Shown one piece after another: positions 27,053 through 34,585 of a DNA stretch of 64,000 nucleotides (the first letter of the stretch is position 1; each line of letters starts with the position of its first letter). The stretch is from Flavobacterium quisquiliarum (GTDB lineage Bacteria; Bacteroidota; Bacteroidia; Flavobacteriales; Flavobacteriaceae): assembly GCF_019308285.1 (NCBI RefSeq), contig NZ_WWEM01000022.1:124001-188000 (forward strand), in the 5' to 3' direction. A program made the translations under genes and the position numbers. The notes beneath the pieces were generated by a model. The model saw only the letters and a program-made list of their open reading frames with translations. It had not been told where the DNA came from and ran no database searches.

Positions 27053-28375
27053 ATGAAAACAAAACTTATTTTATTAGCATTACTTATTCCATGCTCTTTT
27101 CTTTTTGCTCAAAATTATTTTATGAGCAGTCCTGAAGGATTTGGAGCTGCTGCAACTGGCGGTACACGCGTTGATGCCCCTGTTACTACTGTTACAACTT
27201 TAGCCGACTTAACAGCAAAACTTAAACTTACTACACCACAGGTTATTTTAGTATCGGGAACCATAACTTTTACCTATACGAGTCTGCAGATTAATGACAA
27301 AACCATTATCGGACTGCCTGGCGCCCGTTTAGTCAATTTGGATCAAACTGCTGCTGGTTCTGGAATATTAAATTTAAAACCTGGGTCAAATAATATTATC
27401 ATTAGAAATTTAATTTTTGAAGGCCCTGGAGCGTATGATGTTGACGGACGCGATAACTTAACTTCCGAAGCCACCAATATTTGGGTCGATCATTGCGAAT
27501 TTCAAGACGGAATGGACGGAAATTTTGACAACAAAGGCGCCGCAGATAATGTAACTGTTTCTTGGTGCAAGTTTACCTATTTAAAAACTCCAAAAGCTGG
27601 AGGAACTGGCGGTGCAGATGATCATAGATTTTCAGATTTAGTTGGTTCTTCAAAATCGGACGCTCCAGCGGACGGACATTACAGCATAACTTTTAAAAAT
27701 TGTTATTGGGAAGAAGGCTGTAAAGAGAGAATGCCAAGAGCAAGAAATGCTGAACTTCATATTCTAAACTGTTATTATAACACATCGGTTTCAGGTTCAC
27801 TGGCAATTGGTTTAGGAGGCGGTAATAATAATACAACTTGTTATGTTGAAGGAACTGATTTTGCTAAAATTGGAACTGCGTTTAAAAATTATGTAAGCAC
27901 AGACGGCGGTACAATTGGAATTTCTTTTACAGATTGTTTGAATGCACCTGCAAACTCAGGAACAACTGTAAGTAAGCCAACTTATCCTTATACTGTATTA
28001 CCAACCGCTAACGTTGCAGGTTTTGTATCTAATCCGACTTGCGGTGCTGGAGCAACATTACAAGTTACTGCTCAAGGTGTTGCATCTACAAGCTGTAGTA
28101 ATTTAGGTTTAAACGAAAACACAAACAATCTAGAACTTAAATATTATCCATCCCTTATAAATCGTCTTTTAAATATTGATTTTTCAAGTTCTGATTATGG
28201 ATTGGCCCAAGTTAATTTATATTCCTCTAACGGCTCAAAAGTATATTCGCATTCTAAAAATGTTTCTGCTGATGAAAAATTAGAACTCAATGTTGGAAAT
28301 CTTGCCAAAGGCATTTACATCTGTAAAGTCCAAATAGAAAACAGAAGTAAAACGTTTAAATTAGTAAAAAACTAA
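27053..28375 (+). CDS. secreted pectate lyase (PL1) with type IX secretion tail
   Basis: Cleaves polygalacturonan by beta-elimination. It is 440 residues with a signal peptide (ending SFLFAQ). The parallel beta-helix carries PL1 signatures: IWVDHCEFQDGMDGNFDNKGAADNVTVSW, with the Asp ligands for calcium, and CKERMPRARNAELHILNCYYN, with the catalytic Arg. The last 75 residues (about 365-440) form a type A sorting domain: short strands, NLAKGIYICKVQIENRSKTFKLVKN, with the final Lys-Leu-Val-Lys pattern. The T9SS would therefore carry it to the cell surface or medium. It is a lone gene; no SusCD pair or other pectin genes adjoin. Confidence 0.93.
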   Translation: MKTKLILLALLIPCSFLFAQNYFMSSPEGFGAAATGGTRVDAPVTTVTTLADLTAKLKLTTPQVILVSGTITFTYTSLQINDKTIIGLPGARLVNLDQTAAGSGILNLKPGSNNIIIRNLIFEGPGAYDVDGRDNLTSEATNIWVDHCEFQDGMDGNFDNKGAADNVTVSWCKFTYLKTPKAGGTGGADDHRFSDLVGSSKSDAPADGHYSITFKNCYWEEGCKERMPRARNAELHILNCYYNTSVSGSLAIGLGGGNNNTTCYVEGTDFAKIGTAFKNYVSTDGGTIGISFTDCLNAPANSGTTVSKPTYPYTVLPTANVAGFVSNPTCGAGATLQVTAQGVASTSCSNLGLNENTNNLELKYYPSLINRLLNIDFSSSDYGLAQVNLYSSNGSKVYSHSKNVSADEKLELNVGNLAKGIYICKVQIENRSKTFKLVKN

Positions 28376-28391
28376 TTTTTTATAAAAAAGC

Positions 28392-28423
28392 AAAAGTTCA
28401 TTGAAACACATCAATGACCTTTT
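28392..28423. terminator. hairpin between pectate lyase and argH
   Basis: TTCATTG and CAATGA arms (about 28,397-28,417) with A-rich left and T-rich right flanks. It is the likely terminator for the pectate lyase gene and possibly also for the arginine operon from the other side. Confidence 0.6.
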
Positions 28424-28459
28424 TACATTTTTACACCTTACTTTTCACATTTCACAATG

Positions 28460-29740
28460 TTAAAAAGCTGCTTTCATTTTATCTTTTATAGCATCTAGAC
28501 AAAGATTATTAATACTTCCTTCGTGCGTATGTTTGGTTTCTTTAGGAGATTTGTATGTTCCAGCTTCTAATTGCTCTGCAACGGCTTTATAAGCATCTCT
28601 AAAAGGCATTCCGGCAACCACCATTTCATTTAAAGTATCTACAGTAAACAAATAATCGTACTTTTTATCTTCTAAAATATGATCTTTAACCGTAATATCT
28701 TTTATTGAAAAAATAGCAATATCCAAACAAGCCTTTAGATTTTGAATCGCTGGAAATAAACCTTCTTTTAAAAGCTGTAAATCTCTATGATAACCGCTTG
28801 GAAGATTATTGGTAATTAAAGTGATTTCGTATGGAAGTGCCTGAATCTTATTACATTTTCCTCTGATTAATTCGAAAACGTCTGGATTCTTTTTATGAGG
28901 CATAATGCTTGAACCTGTTGTAAGATGTGCCGGCAAACCGATAAAATCAAAGTTCTGGCTCATATACAAACATACGTCCATCGCAAATTTTGATAATGTT
29001 CCTGCAACGCTTGTCATCGCAAAAGCAACTGTTTTTTCTGCTTTTCCGCGACTCATTTGAGCGGCAACGGCATTATATTTTAAAGTTTCAAAACCTAATT
29101 CCTGAGTTGTAAATGTTCTGTTGATTGGAAATGAACTTCCGTAACCCGCAGCAGAACCTAACGGATTCTGGTCTACAATTTTTGAAGCAGCGTTCAACAT
29201 CGTTACATCATCAATCAAACTTTCGGCGTAAGCAGAGAACCACATTCCGAATGACGATGGCATTGCGATTTGTAAGTGCGTATAACCTGGCAATAACACG
29301 TTTTGGTGTTTTTCTGCCGATTCCATCAACAAATCAAACAATGTTTTTACTTGTTCTTTGATTGCTTTTAATTCGTCTTTTAAATACAAATGAACATCAA
29401 CTAAAACCTGATCGTTACGAGAACGCGCCGTGTGGATTTTCTTTCCTGCATCTCCAAGTTTTACAGTTAAAAGATATTCGATTTTAGAATGCACATCTTC
29501 GAAACTGTCTTCGATTTCGAAATTCCCCACTACGATATCTGCAATGATTTCGTTTAAGGCATCAACTAAAGATGTTGTTTCTTCTGAAGTCAATAAACCA
29601 ATCTGTCCAAGCATTTTAGCGTGTGCAATTGAACCTAAAGCATCGTATTTTGCTAAAACCAAATCCAGTTCACGGTCGTTTCCTACTGTGAATTGTTCGA
29701 TTTGTTTATCTGTTGGTATTCCTTTTTCCCAAAGTTTCAT
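28460..29740 (-). CDS. argH: argininosuccinate lyase
   Basis: Final arginine step: argininosuccinate to arginine and fumarate. The ATG at 29,740 (MKLWEKG) gives 426 residues. A longer frame to 29,770 runs into the palindromic repeat and is rejected. The fumarase-superfamily signature GSSIMPHKKNPDVFELIRGK is intact. Further ArgH blocks are KIHTARSRNDQVLVDVHLYLKDE and TAxQ-type GYTHLQIAMPSSFGMW. It is the last gene of the arg/pro cluster, after argE'. The interval to argE' holds a long inverted repeat, so part of the transcript may be cut short or processed there. Confidence 0.96.
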   Translation of the reverse strand: MKLWEKGIPTDKQIEQFTVGNDRELDLVLAKYDALGSIAHAKMLGQIGLLTSEETTSLVDALNEIIADIVVGNFEIEDSFEDVHSKIEYLLTVKLGDAGKKIHTARSRNDQVLVDVHLYLKDELKAIKEQVKTLFDLLMESAEKHQNVLLPGYTHLQIAMPSSFGMWFSAYAESLIDDVTMLNAASKIVDQNPLGSAAGYGSSFPINRTFTTQELGFETLKYNAVAAQMSRGKAEKTVAFAMTSVAGTLSKFAMDVCLYMSQNFDFIGLPAHLTTGSSIMPHKKNPDVFELIRGKCNKIQALPYEITLITNNLPSGYHRDLQLLKEGLFPAIQNLKACLDIAIFSIKDITVKDHILEDKKYDYLFTVDTLNEMVVAGMPFRDAYKAVAEQLEAGTYKSPKETKHTHEGSINNLCLDAIKDKMKAAF

Positions 29741-29750
29741 AGGTGCTATT

Positions 29751-29869
29751 TTTTTTCGCCACGAATTCACGAATTATTTTTTCAAATCTTTGCGATTATT
29801 TTTTTTCGAATTAATTCGAATTAATATCTGATTTAGATAGTAAAAAAATAATTCGTGAATTCGTGGCGG
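29751..29869. repeat. CGCCACGAATTC palindromic repeat, copy 2
   Basis: CGCCACGAATTCACGAATTA with T-rich flanks (29,751-29,782) is inverted as TAATTCGTGAATTCGTGGCG (29,848-29,867). Arms of more than 20 bp enclose about 60 bp that hold a second palindrome, TTCGAATTAATTCGAA. It lies inside the operon between argE' and argH. Confidence 0.85.
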
Positions 29870-29880
29870 TTTTTCTTTTC

Positions 29881-30951
29881 TTATAATTTAAAGAAATCAG
29901 TTAGTATTTTGATATACAAATCAACTCCTTCTTCAATTTCATTTACAAAAATAAATTCGTCTGCAGAATGTGAACGCAATGTTTCTCCTGGCCCAAGTTT
30001 CAAAGACTGACAGCTTAAAACAGATTGATCTGAAAGTGTTGGCGAGCCATACGTTGTTCTTCCCAAAGCAATTCCTGCTTGAACTAAACCGTGGGCAACT
30101 GGAATTGATGATGCGTTTAAATGCATGGATCTTGGTGTTACTTCGGCATTTATGTTTGCTTTCACCACTTCTAATATTTCAGCATTTGTATAACGATCTG
30201 TTACACGAATGTCAACCACTAAATCGCATTCTGATGGCACAACATTATGCTGTTTTCCTGCATTGATTTGCGTTACGGTCATTTTTACAGGACCTAAAAC
30301 ATCTGAGATTTTATCGAATTTATAGTTTTTAAACCATTCCATTACTGGAATTGATTTGTATAAAGCATTATCATCATTTTGATGTGCGGCGTGGCTTGCG
30401 GTTCCTTTTACTTTTACATCAAGAACTAATAAACCTTTTTCGGCAACTGCTAATTGCATTAAAGTTGGTTCTCCAACAATCGCACAATCTAATTCTGGCA
30501 AGCTTTTTAAAACGCTGTTTAAACCATTTTTTCCGCTGCTTTCTTCTTCGGCGGAAGCTACGATTACTATATTGTGAGAAAGGTTTTGATTTTCGTAGAA
30601 ATGTACAAATGTTGCTAGTAATGAAACTAAGCATCCTCCGGCATCATTACTTCCTAACCCAAATAATTTGCCGTCTTTTTCGATTGCTTTAAACGGATCG
30701 TTGGTGTAAGCTTGATTTGGGCGTACAGTATCGTGATGTGAGTTTAGTAAAAGTGTTGGTTTGTTTTCGTCGAAATATTTGTTGAAAGCCCACACATTGT
30801 TGTTTTCTCTCTTGAATGGAATTTCGTTCTGATTGAACCAATTTTCGATTAAAAGAGCCGTTTGATCTTCTTCACTTGAAAATGAAGGCATTTCGATTAA
30901 GCTTCTTAATAAACTAATTGCTTCCTGGGTAAGCGTATCTATATTTTTCAT
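29881..30951 (-). CDS. argE: M20-family N-acyl-ornithine/citrulline deacylase (ArgE-like)
   Basis: Zinc-dependent amidohydrolase that removes the acyl group in arginine synthesis. In Bacteroidota, with an N-acyl-ornithine transcarbamylase, the natural substrate is expected to be N-acetyl- or N-succinyl-citrulline rather than acetylornithine. The start at 30,951 (MKNIDTL) gives 356 residues. M20 metal-site blocks are LLLNSHHDTVRPN, LGSNDAGGCLVSLLA, VASAEEESSGKNGL (catalytic and ligand Glu) and CAIVGEPT. A dimerisation domain insert follows (KGLLVLDVKVKGTASHAA). It lies between argB and argH. Confidence 0.9.
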   Translation of the reverse strand: MKNIDTLTQEAISLLRSLIEMPSFSSEEDQTALLIENWFNQNEIPFKRENNNVWAFNKYFDENKPTLLLNSHHDTVRPNQAYTNDPFKAIEKDGKLFGLGSNDAGGCLVSLLATFVHFYENQNLSHNIVIVASAEEESSGKNGLNSVLKSLPELDCAIVGEPTLMQLAVAEKGLLVLDVKVKGTASHAAHQNDDNALYKSIPVMEWFKNYKFDKISDVLGPVKMTVTQINAGKQHNVVPSECDLVVDIRVTDRYTNAEILEVVKANINAEVTPRSMHLNASSIPVAHGLVQAGIALGRTTYGSPTLSDQSVLSCQSLKLGPGETLRSHSADEFIFVNEIEEGVDLYIKILTDFFKL

Positions 30952-30960
30952 TTTGTTGTG

Positions 30961-31000
30961 CTCTTGCCACAAAGGCGCTAAGTCGCTAAGTTTTTTTTTT
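30961..31000 (+). repeat. GGCGCTAAGNCNCTAAG repeat, copy 1
   Basis: CTCTTGCCACAAAGGCGCTAAGTCGCTAAG directly upstream of argE'. The same motif occurs upstream of proB (about 34,411-34,440). Both are non-coding and in the same orientation. Confidence 0.55.
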
Positions 31001-31090
31001 AGTTTTTACTTTGTTAACTAAATAATATGCGACATTTTTAATTGGCGCAAATTTCTTAAATTAATATTTAAAAGTACTGCGCAACTCTGT

Positions 31091-31226
31091 TTTTTTGCCA
31101 CTAATTACACGAATTTTCGCAAATTGTTTTTTTGTTGCAGATTTAAAATCAAAATAAACTTTTTAATGTTCTCATAAAATTATTTTCTCTTTTAACAGCT
31201 AAAATTAATGTCAATTCGTGGCAACA
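31091..31226. repeat. degenerate GCCACNAATT palindrome, copy 3
   Basis: TTGCCACTAATTACACGAATTT near 31,095-31,115 faces AATTCGTGGCAA at 31,213-31,224. It is a looser member of the GCCACGAATT family and lies between argE' and argB. Confidence 0.55.
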
Positions 31227-31230
31227 TTTT

Positions 31231-32004
31231 TTATAATGTAATCGTTGTATGCGGAATATCTGAATTCTGGAGCATTTTGTGATGTCCAATTTTGATTTTC
31301 TGCACACCTCTTGATAAACTATTGAAACAGTTATCCAATTTTGGAATCATTCCCGAATGGATTACTTTTTCTTCTTTTAGTTTATGATATAAAACTTCAT
31401 TGATTTCAGTAATTACAGATGAATCGTCTTCTGAATCTTGCAAAACACCTTGTTTTTCAAAGCAATATGTCAACGTAACATCAAAAACTTCTGATAAAGC
31501 AATCGACAATTCACTTGCAATCGTATCAGCATTGGTGTTCAGTAATTGTCCGTTTTTGTCGTGTGTGATCGCACAAAAAACGGGAACAACTCCAGCTTCT
31601 AATAAAGTTGCCAGTAATTTGGTATTCACTTGTTTTACATCGCCTACAAATCCGTAATCAATTGTTGGGTGATTTCTTTTTGTTGACTGAATTAAATTTC
31701 CGTCAGCTCCAGAAAAACCAATCGCGTTATTATCTTTTGCCTGCAATTGTGCTACAATATGTTTGTTGATTTGCCCTGCGTAAATCATCACGACAACGTC
31801 AAGCATTGGAGCATCTGTAATTCGGCGTCCGTCAATCATTTGCGGAACCAAACCAATACTCTGTGCCATTTTTGTAGCCGATTTTCCTCCGCCATGAACT
31901 AAAACTTTATAGCCTTCAATTTTAGAAAAATCGGTTAAAAATTGTTCTAATTCTGCCGGATTGTCGATGATGTTTCCACCTATTTTTATTACTGATACTT
32001 GCAT
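31231..32004 (-). CDS. argB: N-acyl-glutamate kinase
   Basis: Phosphorylates the gamma-carboxylate of N-acetyl- (or N-succinyl-) glutamate, second step of arginine synthesis. It is a 257-residue amino-acid-kinase fold protein. VIKIGGNIIDNPAEL contains the ATP-binding Lys and Gly-Gly, VLVHGGGKSATKMAQSIGL is the acyl-glutamate site, and LLNTNADTIASELSIAL is the C-terminal signature. The N-terminal helix that forms arginine-inhibited hexamers in other ArgB proteins is absent, so arginine feedback by that route looks unlikely (inference). Confidence 0.94.
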   Translation of the reverse strand: MQVSVIKIGGNIIDNPAELEQFLTDFSKIEGYKVLVHGGGKSATKMAQSIGLVPQMIDGRRITDAPMLDVVVMIYAGQINKHIVAQLQAKDNNAIGFSGADGNLIQSTKRNHPTIDYGFVGDVKQVNTKLLATLLEAGVVPVFCAITHDKNGQLLNTNADTIASELSIALSEVFDVTLTYCFEKQGVLQDSEDDSSVITEINEVLYHKLKEEKVIHSGMIPKLDNCFNSLSRGVQKIKIGHHKMLQNSDIPHTTITL

Positions 32005-32088
32005 AAGATTCTAAGGTTCTGAGATTCTAAGATACTAAGTTTTTTCTGCGCAAAGTTTCTCAGCATCTTAGTAGCTTAGAATCTTAGC
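32005..32088. repeat. inverted TAAGATTCTAAG repeat between argB and argF'
   Basis: The left part, built of AGATTCTAAG units (32,006-32,039), is inverted as CTTAGTAGCTTAGAATCTTA (32,067-32,086). It is non-coding. Confidence 0.6.
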
Positions 32089-32100
32089 AACTTTAAAAAT

Positions 32101-33054
32101 TTATATTTTTTTAAGAATCTTTTGTAAAACTAATTGTGCCGAATATGTTCTATTATTCGCTTGTTCTATTACGATTGAATTTTCTCCGTCTAGAACTTCG
32201 TCGCTTACAATTACGTTACGACGAACCGGAAGACAGTGCATGAATTTTCCGTTGTTGGTTAACGCCATTTTTTCGGCCGTAACTGTCCAATTTGGATCAC
32301 TGTTAGTTACTTTTCCATAATCGTTAAAATTACTCCAGTTTTTAACGTAAACGAAATCGGCATTTTCGAAAGCTTTGTCTTGATCGTATTCGATTTTACA
32401 GTCTTTTGTTATTTCCGGGCTCAATTCATAACCTTCTGGATGTGTGATTACAAAATCCATGTCTTTCTGCATTTGCATCATTTCTACGAAAGAATTTGCA
32501 ACTGCCTGAGGCAAAGCTTTTGGATGCGGTGCCCACGAAAGAACCACTTTTGGTTTGTCTTTGTGTCTAGGTTTAAATTCTTCCATTGTAATCGCATCTG
32601 CTAATGATTGCAACGGATGGCGAATAGCACTTTCCATGTTCACAATTGGCACTGTTGCATATTTCAAAAATCCTGAAATGACAGTTTCCTGATAATCTTT
32701 TTCTTTATCAACCAAACCTGCAAAAGCACGGATTGCGATAATATCACAGTATTGTGAAACTACTTCTGCTGCTTCTTTGATATGTTCAGAAGCGCCAGAA
32801 TTCATCACTGCTCCATCTTCGAATTCTAATGTCCATCCTTCGTTGGTAAAATTCATTACCATAACGTTCATTCCTAAATTTAAAGCCGCTTTTTGAGTAC
32901 TCAAACGCGTTCTTAAACTTGGGTTGAAGAATAACATTCCAAGAGTTTTATTCTTTCCTAAACTTTGATTTTTAAGCGGATTCTTTTTGATTTTGATCGC
33001 TTGTTTTACCCATTTTGATAATGAGTTGATGTCTTTTATTGAGATATAATTCAT
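32101..33054 (-). CDS. N-acyl-L-ornithine carbamoyltransferase (ArgF')
   Basis: Transfers carbamoyl phosphate to N-acetyl- or N-succinyl-ornithine, the variant arginine route of Bacteroidota. It has 317 residues. SLRT at 46-49 (FFNPSLRTRLSTQK) binds carbamoyl phosphate; HPLQSLADA and the C-terminal HCLPVRRNVIVSDEV are the transcarbamylase signatures. The overall sequence resembles the Bacteroides fragilis N-succinylornithine enzyme more than standard ArgF. The loop that sets acyl specificity reads VMNSGASEHIKEA: Ser89 occupies the position that, from memory, is Pro in the succinyl enzyme and Glu in the Xanthomonas acetyl enzyme. The substrate acyl group is thus not settled. Confidence 0.9.
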   Translation of the reverse strand: MNYISIKDINSLSKWVKQAIKIKKNPLKNQSLGKNKTLGMLFFNPSLRTRLSTQKAALNLGMNVMVMNFTNEGWTLEFEDGAVMNSGASEHIKEAAEVVSQYCDIIAIRAFAGLVDKEKDYQETVISGFLKYATVPIVNMESAIRHPLQSLADAITMEEFKPRHKDKPKVVLSWAPHPKALPQAVANSFVEMMQMQKDMDFVITHPEGYELSPEITKDCKIEYDQDKAFENADFVYVKNWSNFNDYGKVTNSDPNWTVTAEKMALTNNGKFMHCLPVRRNVIVSDEVLDGENSIVIEQANNRTYSAQLVLQKILKKI

Positions 33055-33089
33055 TTTCTTTTTTTTCTTATTGGTTTGTAAAAAATTAG

Positions 33090-33146
33090 ACGCGGATTTT
33101 ACAGATTCGCTATCGCGAAGACGCAGATTAACGCGGATTTTTTATA
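33090..33146 (+). repeat. GCGGATT-type dispersed repeat, copy 2 (left arm)
   Basis: ACGCGGATTTTACAGATTCG, TATCGCGAAGACGCAGATTA and ACGCGGATTT in series. It faces an inverted copy at 33,582-33,633 with the GxxExxY gene between them. Confidence 0.85.
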
Positions 33147-33531
33147 TTCTTATTTTTCTACTGTTTTCAAATACTTTTCGTCTAAATTCTGGTTTTATTC
33201 CAAAATTTAGAAGTAAACCTACTTCACAGTTTGTGCCTTTTAAATAATTTAAAATTTGGTTTTCAAATTCTATTACTATGCAATTAGCCGCTTTTAGTTC
33301 TAAAATAATCAAATCTTCAACTACTAAATCGGCATAATATTCTCCAACTTCTATTCCTTTATAATAAACTTTAATTTTCTTTTGAGCCTCCACATACAAA
33401 CCTTTATTTTTCAATTCCAAATACAAGGAATTTTGGTAAACTCTTTCTAAAAACCCATATCCTAACTCATTATAAACTTCATAAAAAGTTTTAATAATTA
33501 CTTCTATTAACTCTTGATGCAATAATTTCAT
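33142..33531 (-). CDS. GxxExxY protein (PDDEXK-like)
   Basis: A 129-residue protein with the family motif GFLERVY (G-x-x-E-x-x-Y) near residue 26. Further nuclease-like residues are EVGEYYADLVVEDLIILELKAA, which fits the D-x(n)-E-x-K arrangement of a PD-(D/E)XK core. The C-terminus (GLLLNFGIKPEFRRKVF) is typical. GxxExxY genes are abundant and often scattered as accessory genes; their role is unknown. Here the gene is inserted in the arg/pro operon between argF' and proB, in the same direction, with inverted copies of one repeat at both sides. Its last bases overlap the left repeat. Confidence 0.88.
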   Translation of the reverse strand: MKLLHQELIEVIIKTFYEVYNELGYGFLERVYQNSLYLELKNKGLYVEAQKKIKVYYKGIEVGEYYADLVVEDLIILELKAANCIVIEFENQILNYLKGTNCEVGLLLNFGIKPEFRRKVFENSRKIRI

Positions 33532-33581
33532 AAAAACATATTTGAATGAAATATACTACATAAATTTTAAAACTAAATATA

Positions 33582-33633
33582 AAATCCGTTTTAATCCGCG
33601 TCTTCGCGATAGCGAATCCGTTTCATCCGCGTT
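33582..33633 (-). repeat. GCGGATT-type dispersed repeat, copy 3 (right arm)
   Basis: On the minus strand it reads ACGCGGATGAAACGGATTCG, CTATCGCGAAGACGCGGATT. It is inverted relative to copy 2 and matches it over about 50 bp with a few mismatches. Confidence 0.85.
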
Positions 33634-33638
33634 CTTTA

Positions 33639-34400
33639 TTACACAATCCTAGTAAAAGGAATTTCGTCTTTTAAAGCCTTTAGAATAAAATTATCATTTA
33701 ATCCATTCACAATCCAGGTTTCTATATTTGCTGCTTTTGAAATGGCCGCCGCTTCAATTTTGGATTGCATCCCTCCTGTTCCATGTGATGATTTTGAATC
33801 GCCGATTTCTTTTTCAAGTGACTTCAAATCATTTACCAATTTTATCGTCTCCGGATTTTCATCGTGAATTGAATTCTTTGTGTAAATTCCATTTGTATTG
33901 GTTGCAATGATTAGAATATCAACATTTAATAGAACTGCTGTCAACGCCGCTAATTTATCATTATCTCCAAATCGAATCTCATCTGTAGCAACGGTATCAT
34001 TTTCATTGATAATCGGAATGTAATTGTTTTTAACTAATACATTAATGGTATTTACAATGTTCTTTTTGGTCTGCTCTTTTTCGAAATCAGAATAAGAAAG
34101 TAAACACTGCGAGGTATTTAATCCTAAATCTTTAAAATTTTCATTGTAAATCCGCATTAAATGAGGCTGTCCGATTGAAGCTAAAGCCTGTTTTACAAAA
34201 ACATCTTTATCCTGATTATCCAGTTTTACAAATTGCTTTGCTGCCGCAATTGCTCCTGAACTCACTATGATAAATTCATATTCATCGTTTAAAGCTGCAA
34301 TCTGTATTCCGAGGTCTTCAATCTTTCCCCGCGAAATATGATTGGTTTCTTTGGTTAAAGTATTACTTCCTATTTTTAATAAAATCCGTTTTTTTGCCAT
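33639..34400 (-). CDS. proB: glutamate 5-kinase (short form without PUA domain)
   Basis: First proline step: ATP-dependent phosphorylation of glutamate. The ATG at 34,400 (MAKKRILLK) gives 253 residues; a GTG six codons upstream falls in an intergenic repeat and is less likely. Amino-acid-kinase motifs are LLKIGSNTLT, FIIVSSGAIAAAKQF, NENDTVATDEIRFGDNDKLAA (the Glu/Asp loop that binds glutamate) and the C-terminal GTGGMQSKIEAAAISKAANIETWIVNG. The C-terminal PUA domain of the E. coli enzyme (367 residues) is absent, as in many Bacteroidota. It precedes proA in pathway but follows it in transcription. Confidence 0.95.
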   Translation of the reverse strand: MAKKRILLKIGSNTLTKETNHISRGKIEDLGIQIAALNDEYEFIIVSSGAIAAAKQFVKLDNQDKDVFVKQALASIGQPHLMRIYNENFKDLGLNTSQCLLSYSDFEKEQTKKNIVNTINVLVKNNYIPIINENDTVATDEIRFGDNDKLAALTAVLLNVDILIIATNTNGIYTKNSIHDENPETIKLVNDLKSLEKEIGDSKSSHGTGGMQSKIEAAAISKAANIETWIVNGLNDNFILKALKDEIPFTRIV

Positions 34401-34410
34401 GTCTTTTGTT

Positions 34411-34475
34411 TTTGCCACGAAGGCGCTAAGGCACTAAGTTATTTTTAACGCAAAGGGCGCAAGGTTTTTTTTATT
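34411..34475 (+). repeat. GGCGCTAAGNCNCTAAG repeat, copy 2, with related tail
   Basis: TTTGCCACGAAGGCGCTAAG and GCACTAAG, then AACGCAAAGGGCGCAAGG. It shares the GCCAC-AAGGCGCTAAG core with 30,961-31,000. Confidence 0.55.
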
Positions 34476-34585
34476 TTGTTTGTGTTTACAAACGCTAAGT
34501 TCGCAAAGCTTTATCTATAATTAAATTCCAATAAATAAATTCCAAATTCCAATAATCTAAAATCTGAACTCTAAAATCTAAAATT

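Noticed and set aside
29741..29770. Longer argH start
   Set aside because: The extra ten codons fall in the GCCACGAATTC palindrome and are not part of ArgH proteins.
34401..34418. Upstream GTG start for proB
   Set aside because: It lies in the GGCGCTAAG repeat; the ATG at 34,400 begins directly before the kinase fold.
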